Made by a program: the position numbers and the translations under genes. From assembly GCA_942159475.1 (NCBI GenBank), contig OW804097.1, positions 56,254,986-56,318,985 on the forward strand: DNA of 64,000 nt, read 5' to 3'. Below, in pieces: positions 58,601 to 64,000 of this stretch (position 1 is the first letter of the stretch; the number at the start of each line of letters is the position of its first letter). Under the pieces are notes generated by a model. The model searched no databases. It was not told the DNA's origin and saw nothing but the letters and a program-made list of their open reading frames with translations. The stretch comes from Sthenelais limicola. Taxonomy: Eukaryota > Annelida > Polychaeta > Phyllodocida > Sigalionidae.

Positions 58601-61600
58601 TCAATAGTTTTTTCGTGTCCGCCCGCCCGAAATACATCAGAAATACACCCAATTTACATAATTATTCCTAAAAAATTAGGGCAGGGGGCCTAAAAACTGG
58701 ATTTTAGGGCCTTAAAAATGAAGAAAAATCAAGGGAGGCCAAATAAAATTATGGAAATAAATCAAAATATTTAGTCGAATAGACTTTAAACTTATTTTAC
58801 CATTGAACCTTGACCCTGGCTACTGCATGATCTGTTTTTTATTTGTTTAATATGGATTTTTGGTCTAGTAAGAATGAAAAAACATATTGGGAACTCTAAA
58901 TGTCAGCGTCACGTGTGGAATATAAAATCCAGGCCTGGACAAAATGTAACAACTTGGGGTGACCAATATATATATTTTGGTCACTTCTACATGTACTTGA
59001 TATATCAAAAATAAATCAGTTCGGATATCAGTTAATATTATGGAAATCTAGGAACCAAATTAGGAATTGGGAAGCTCTGCTGTCAGCGTCACGTGTGGGA
59101 TGTTACTCTACCGCATTTGATAAATATTAGGAATTAATTATTAATAATATTCATATGGATGAGATGCCATATATACTTCATTTTAAAAACCATAAATCCA
59201 CCCAGGTTCTCCTTAATAGGAAGGTAGGGCAGGAAATGTGTCAGCGTCACGTGTGTTTTCCACACGTGACGCTGACACTGACGCTGACACTGACACTGAC
59301 GCTGACACTGACACTGACAACTGTTGTTGGGAAATACAGAGAACCTATATAAATCGCTACAGATTTTGCCACTAAATACTAAACAGAACTCACATTTACC
59401 TTCATGAACAACCAATACAAGTATAGGCAACTTAAAAAAACGAAGGGGAATGAAAGGTAGATATTTTTGTATATATTCCAAAAATAATTGTGTTATATGT
59501 GTTTGTGGGCAGAGGGTCAATGACATGTCATCCTTGCCGCTGCCATTATCTTTACCATTACTGAATGGTTATTTGGCTATAACTTTTCTTCTAGTTGTAA
59601 TATTTTCACAAACTAAAAAGCGTTATGACACTTATGTCGAGACCTATGAAATACACAATAATTCAAAATATTATGTGCATATTTCTTTTATTTGTTTCTA
59701 ATTTAATTCCTTATTTATGTAGAAATGTGTATCATTCTCCAGTGCCCTTATCAGCAGAGTTCCAGTTACAGACTCTACCAAGCTGCCCTGACGGCAATAT
59801 TCATTATTAACTTTCCCAATTTCGTCTATAGTAGCAGCAATATGTAAAGTTTATGTACGAAAAAAACTAAATCAATAGAAGCAATTTAAAAAAATTAAGA
59901 ATTTTCAGCTCTGGATGGCCAAATGACGACCAATTGGTGGAATTGCTCATATGTGTTTTGTTCAGTTTCAGTAGCATTAGTCTATGCAATGACAAATACA
60001 GAGTCTAGGGCAAATGAAACGAAAATTGTCTGAGGTCCGTTTGGGTGAATTGTCTCAGCCTACTGCGGGATATTGCAGCCTACAGCGCCACTGGTGTTAA
60101 ATTTGCAAGCTATCTGGCTGTCTGGGTTCGGCAGAATTCTGTACTGTTATGCACATTTATTTTGAAACATATTTATTTTTTTTCTTAATTCTGGAACTCA
60201 TTTGTGCATTAATACTATCAACGAGACTAGAGAAGAGAGGACCGGGTCCAAAGCCCTAAACTTCTAAGGCAGAATGTATACCTTATCGGGTATAATTTAT
60301 CTAACCACAAGGCCCACATCAGAGTCCTCCAGTGCCACACAGCATGAAACCACAGGCCAGGCGGCAATCCTTTAGTCCCGAGCTTGTTTTCAGCCCTAAA
60401 CTCCATTTTCTTAAACTCCCATAAAAGCCCCTGACCCACATAAACTTACAAGAAAAGAGGGTTACTTTGGGTCCAGGTTGTGGCCAGGTTACTTATGATA
60501 TCTATATGGTAAGCATTTGGTGTGAATCCCCTAGTCTTTAGCTTTCAGATGGTATGTTCCCCTTCTTTAAGGACTAATATGACTTGGATCTATTGAGCTG
60601 AGTATTAAGCTCTCAAATTCTCATAAATATTTGTAATTTATATAATGTTCCGATCTGGTGAAAGAATATTCATTAATTGGACATGTGTATAATAGTTTGA
60701 ATTAGCAGTTCAAACTTGTCCCATCATTTTCACCAGATCGGAAGGCATGAAAATAGCAAAATTATTGGGCCTACATGCAACAGCCATTGTAAAGCAGCTG
60801 AAGATGGAGCCATGTGGAGTGACCACATCTGCCCACTTCCAAGAAAACCACACACCACTATCTGTCATTAGCCCTTAATGGGTGATAAGAATCGAAAACA
60901 AGCTCGTCCTAGGTTCCCCCCATATAGGCCCCTCAGTCGGTCCTCTCTTCCCTCTAGTCTCGTATCATTAGAGATCTATATATTCATTCCATATCAGCCC
61001 GAGACCTGATATCTCTGTTGTTTTCAGCCACAGGACTGAGTTGTGCTCTCAGTGTTAACTCAATTGGCCATGCATACTTGACCACATTCAAAGGTGAAAT
61101 GAAATGTGTCAAATAAAATGTAATTCATCTAATTCAGATTTTTCTTGTTTAGAAACCATCCTTGGATGAGAGTCAAAGAAAGTATGTTGCCCAGCAGCTG
61201 TGCTTGGCAGTGGGCTATTTACATGGCTCCAATATTATTCACGGGGATATAAAACCCCAAAATATTATGGTAAGCTGTATATGAATGATAGTGATGTTAT
61301 TTGGACATTAGTTTCCCATGAATGATAGGGACGTAATCCCACTGAAAAAAGAATTCAAATAGAACATGCTTTTACTGCTATTACTGTAGACTATATGTTA
61401 GACATGAATTATACTATTTCTACATCTACAAACATGAAACTCATGAAGAATACATCATGTTGTTAATCTTCCCAATGACTATAGACATCTCTTGATAACA
61501 GTACGATAAGAACATTATCACTAATGCCTTTAACTGTTCAAAAAGAAATTACATTGAATTTTGATGTAATACATTACAGGTCACACCCGATATTCAAGCC

Positions 61601-62014
61601 AAACTCCTTGATTATTCGCTCCTTAGAGTGAAGGCGAACGCGGAAGAGCATGCTACAATGACAGGCAGGACCTCTGGTGCAGCGGCTGGAACACCATCAT
61701 ATCAGGCACCAGAGTGCCTTATTTCGAACGGTGAACGTCCACAACCTGCAAGTGACATTTGGTCATTGGGGGCCACCATGATTGAATTATGGACGAACGC
61801 ATGGCCGGCCAAAACCACAGTAACAGACATTATGCTCTGTTACACTGAACAAAGAATGCTACCGACAGTGGAGGTAGTCCCAGATGATATGAGAGACATA
61901 GTTTCTTCATGCCTCAACTACTCCAGAGAGTTGCGCCCAACCCCTCAGGAAGTTGGGAAAAGAATTGGGCTCCTGTATAAGGAGGAACATTTCTTCAATG
62001 TGAAGGTGTTCTAA
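49651..62014 (+). CDS. Zinc-ribbon / Ig-like / Ser-Thr kinase protein (19 exons)
   Basis: The exons are 49651-49770, 50311-50338, 50941-50970, 51159-51232, 51537-51629, 52006-52191, 52370-52412, 53470-53505, 53822-54019, 54160-54222, 54417-54461, 55012-55074, 55548-55685, 56268-56357, 56793-57071, 57841-58027, 58341-58458, 61153-61269 and 61580-62014. All are GT-AG and phase-consistent: 780 residues plus stop. Residues 1-40 hold a CASCPTC...KCRNCGC...H cluster like a zinc ribbon. Residues 85-400 match no domain I know. Residues ~403-495 look Ig-like (IEWYEC, then AWCQPITV). The kinase domain starts ~510: GKGGFGKV (517-524), Lys536, Glu553, HGDIKPQN (627-634), DYS (647-649) in place of DFG, GTPSYQAPE and DIWSLG. 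The essential Lys, Glu, Asp and Asn are present, so activity is likely. HGD resembles the Pelle/IRAK1 type. There is no signal peptide or membrane segment. An acceptor directly before the ATG implies upstream non-coding exon(s); a further coding exon is possible. Confidence 0.85.
50380..50837. mobile_element. DNA-element relic in kinase intron 2
   Basis: 'aaaaagccttacgccccaat' followed by 'cggttt' at the left is mirrored by 'aaaccgattgcagccgaagg' with 'cttatt' at the right, giving ~26 bp inverted ends. The interior has several 'ggaaccga'-like words. It has no coding capacity. Confidence 0.6.
52980..53050. repeat. G/A-rich low-complexity tract in a kinase intron
   Basis: A run of mostly G and A with a poly-G core around 53010-53025, in the 1 kb intron before the 36-base exon. 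Confidence 0.7.
58513..59952. mobile_element. 1.44 kb TIR element in kinase intron 17, 'gagcaattccacc' family
   Basis: The left end 'gagcaaatccaccatttggt' with 'cgtcatttg' is mirrored by the right end 'caaatgacgaccaattggtg' with 'gaattgctc'. There is no transposase frame. The centre holds three copies of 'gtcagcgtcacgtgtg' and a long palindrome, listed separately. The right end is related to the left half of 45375-45997. Confidence 0.78.
59236..59322. repeat. CACGTG palindrome followed by (CTGACA/G) hexamer repeat
   Basis: The arms 'tgtcagcgtcacgtgtg' and 'cacacgtgacgctgaca' flank a short T-rich loop, forming a near-perfect 17-bp stem. The right arm runs straight into about eight hexamers of CTGACA or CTGACG, which extend its last six bases. 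Single copies of the arm word stand at about 58902 and 59081. Confidence 0.88.
60647..60742. repeat. Short inverted-repeat element in kinase intron 17
   Basis: The words 'ttccgatctggtgaaa' and 'tttcaccagatcggaa' are exact inverses separated by ~65 bases. This is a miniature fold-back structure about 400 bases before the exon that encodes the catalytic loop. Confidence 0.75.
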
Positions 62015-64000
62015 GGTGGTTGATCTAGTAACTATGCTTCACTTCCCAAGATGGCCGTATTCAGTGTAGATATTCAGAGGCATTTAGCAATTTTTGAGCA
62101 TCGATTTGCATTCATGGTTGGCAAGATTAAGTGTTTCGCTTGAGTCTTCACTCTTTTCTAGAAATTGTAGGAAATAACCTATGCCCTGCTTTGGGGCATG
62201 GCTTGGCGAAACTATGATATATATTATTTTAATTTTCCAAATTATGAAGGAAGTTGTCTGAGTCTGACTCTTTGCTACGCTGTTAGCTAGAAGATGATCT
62301 GCGAATTTAAGTGCAGATCGGCAAATTCCTTCCCTTTTTAAGGATTTATTAGAAGTGTTGGTCACGTCTGAGCGTGTCTCTTTCCTGCATCAAGTACGAG
62401 GAAATAAGCCCTCCCCCTCTTGGGAAGGATGGGCTTGGCGATGATGCAACAATTTTTCAAAATTCTATCTGAGTTTACTCTTTCCAAATCAATGGAAATA
62501 ACCCACGCCAAGAAAGGGACAAGGGTTGGTAGATGCGCCGAGGGCGTAATTTATTAGCAATTTTGTATAGTAACTTAAGTGGACTGCCGGTTTTGCCTGC
62601 ATTGGATGGGAGTCGGCGAGACTTGAAGAGTGTATTATTTTGTATTTTTTCACTTTTAACATGCCTCTTAGTAGACCAGCATTTATTCAGGTCTGACACG
62701 CTGGAAGTTGTCAAAACATCACTATTAAGTCTAACATACAGGATATATGGTAATTATTTTTTTTTGCAAGAATTAGATATTTAATCTGACGCAGAGAATC
62801 TGTCATTTGAAAAGTGAAGATATGAGCTTACAGACATTTGCAAGCCATATGACCGAGATCTATTTTTACCGACATTTCATGAGAGTAGGTCGTTACTTCT
62901 CGGAGAACTTTCTGGGGGGTATTATACTTGGGTTACTTTTCAAAATTTTTCTGCCTGATGCACCCACAAAACAGACTTGAGTTTTAAGGATACAGACTTT
63001 GCGTGTTCGGTGCATCAGGGGAACAATGACAGTATTTTTATAAGGCTAATTTTAACTCCGTCAGAAAAGAGTTATTAACCATCTGATTTATGTTTTGATG
63101 TTTGTGTACATATCCATGCTTGTGATTTAACGTTCTTTCCTATGTGGGAAAATGGGCGTTGTTTTTACTGTAGTGTGGTTGGTTCCTTATTTTTAAAGGA
63201 GAAGGACGGAAAGTCGTCTGGTAATAGAATTATCAGGCTTGATTCTGTTAAGTTTTTTAATAGAATTGATTCCGTCAGGGTGTCAGAAAAATTGTCTGGC
63301 TGCCGGAGAAATTTTATCAAGAAATGTATAAAAACTTGGACGAGCCTGACAGGGAATATAAAAAGTGTCTAATTTTCTCATATTAGTAATGAATAGAACA
63401 GAAAGTCGTCCAAAGACACGGGCTTGGTTCTGCTTGGAATTCGAGTAGAAATGCTTCTGTTCATGGGTCGAGTCCCAGCCTTTATAATAAGCCTTTATGA
63501 TAAGGATTAGTATCCTACGGGAAGTCGCCATCACTAGGCTCACGTGGCTCAGGTTGGGGACCGATCAGAGAGTCTTCCGTGTAATAAGAATAAATTTGGG
63601 ACAGTTTTACCCTAGTTCCCTGGCAGGTATTTTAAGGCGTCAATATTAATGATGATTAATAAGTATTACAAGATTAATAGAGTTTTTGGAAGCAGAGATT
63701 TTTCCGCTTTCAGGCAAAAATAATGCCTACATTTGAGTCAATGAATTTGACGAGGTTTGGTTGTTGTAATGAAACGGTCGGGTTATACAAAGAGGATTTG
63801 ATGGTATACCACAGGTACAATTATTGAAACACTTGAAGTGACATCATGTTACTTCCGAGTGGCATATCACTGGTTACAGGTGCAAATTGGCCTATGGTAA
63901 GAGTCAGGATTTTAAATCCACTATTTTATAATTTAGAAGTTGCATGTACGTTGATAATGAGGGACTCTTAGAGAGGCAGGTTCAAGACATAACATGAATT
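62015..64000. other. 3' flank of the kinase gene, no further gene seen
   Basis: I found no AATAAA close after the stop; the first clear one is near 63589, so the 3' UTR end is unknown. The stretch holds small repeats: 'ggaaataaccyatgcc' with 'gggcatggcttggcg' near 62165-62215, recurring as variants at 62400 and 62487, and an inverted pair of 'cctgatgcacc' and 'ggtgcatcagg' at 62953-63020. The open frames at 62533, 63142 and 63283 show no recognisable motif. Confidence 0.45.

Noticed and set aside
62533..63543. Open frames of 76-86 codons after the kinase gene
   Set aside because: No recognisable motifs, no splice continuity, and the local sequence contains small inverted repeats.

Overview
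This is a 64 kb piece of an intron-rich, AT-rich animal nuclear genome, most likely a marine invertebrate. All recognisable genes are split by GT-AG introns and the gaps are packed with decayed transposable elements. Short repeats near 9825 and 16924 ('aaagctgcactctcag' type) recall repeats I associate with mollusc, especially bivalve, genomes. The taxon is therefore an inference, not a proof.

Three host genes can be assembled exon by exon with matching splice phases. (1) Minus strand, 2007-10389: a four-exon TauE/SafE-type membrane permease of 502 codons. (2) Minus strand, 30431-43983: a cytochrome P450 of the CYP3 clan, with eleven exons that run in phase from just before the C-helix region to the stop. 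The N-terminal anchor exon was not found. (3) Plus strand, 49651-62014: a nineteen-exon, 780-residue protein with an N-terminal Cys-rich zinc-ribbon-like module, a long middle region made of phase 1-1 exons, a possible Ig-like segment and a C-terminal serine/threonine kinase domain. The P450 and the kinase gene diverge from a 5.7 kb region full of nested repeats.

The best-preserved mobile element is a 4.48 kb Ngaro-type (DIRS order) tyrosine-recombinase retrotransposon at 33443-37925. It lies in the P450 intron between the I-helix and K-helix exons, in the same orientation as the gene. It has gag, RT/RNase H and tyrosine recombinase reading frames and the split direct repeats A1-ORFs-B1-A2-B2. 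Its gag frame carries an in-frame stop.

Most of the rest is non-autonomous DNA elements recognised by terminal inverted repeats. These include a 2.2 kb element with an internal ~190 bp satellite (18961-21153), a 1.44 kb element in a kinase intron with a long palindrome, several MITE families with two or three copies each, fold-back elements, a tRNA-derived SINE-like sequence and Penelope-like 3' remnants with hammerhead-like cores. The 20 kb between the permease and the P450 holds no gene that I can support. The three genes show no shared pathway: a transporter, an oxidative enzyme and a signalling kinase that are simply neighbours.
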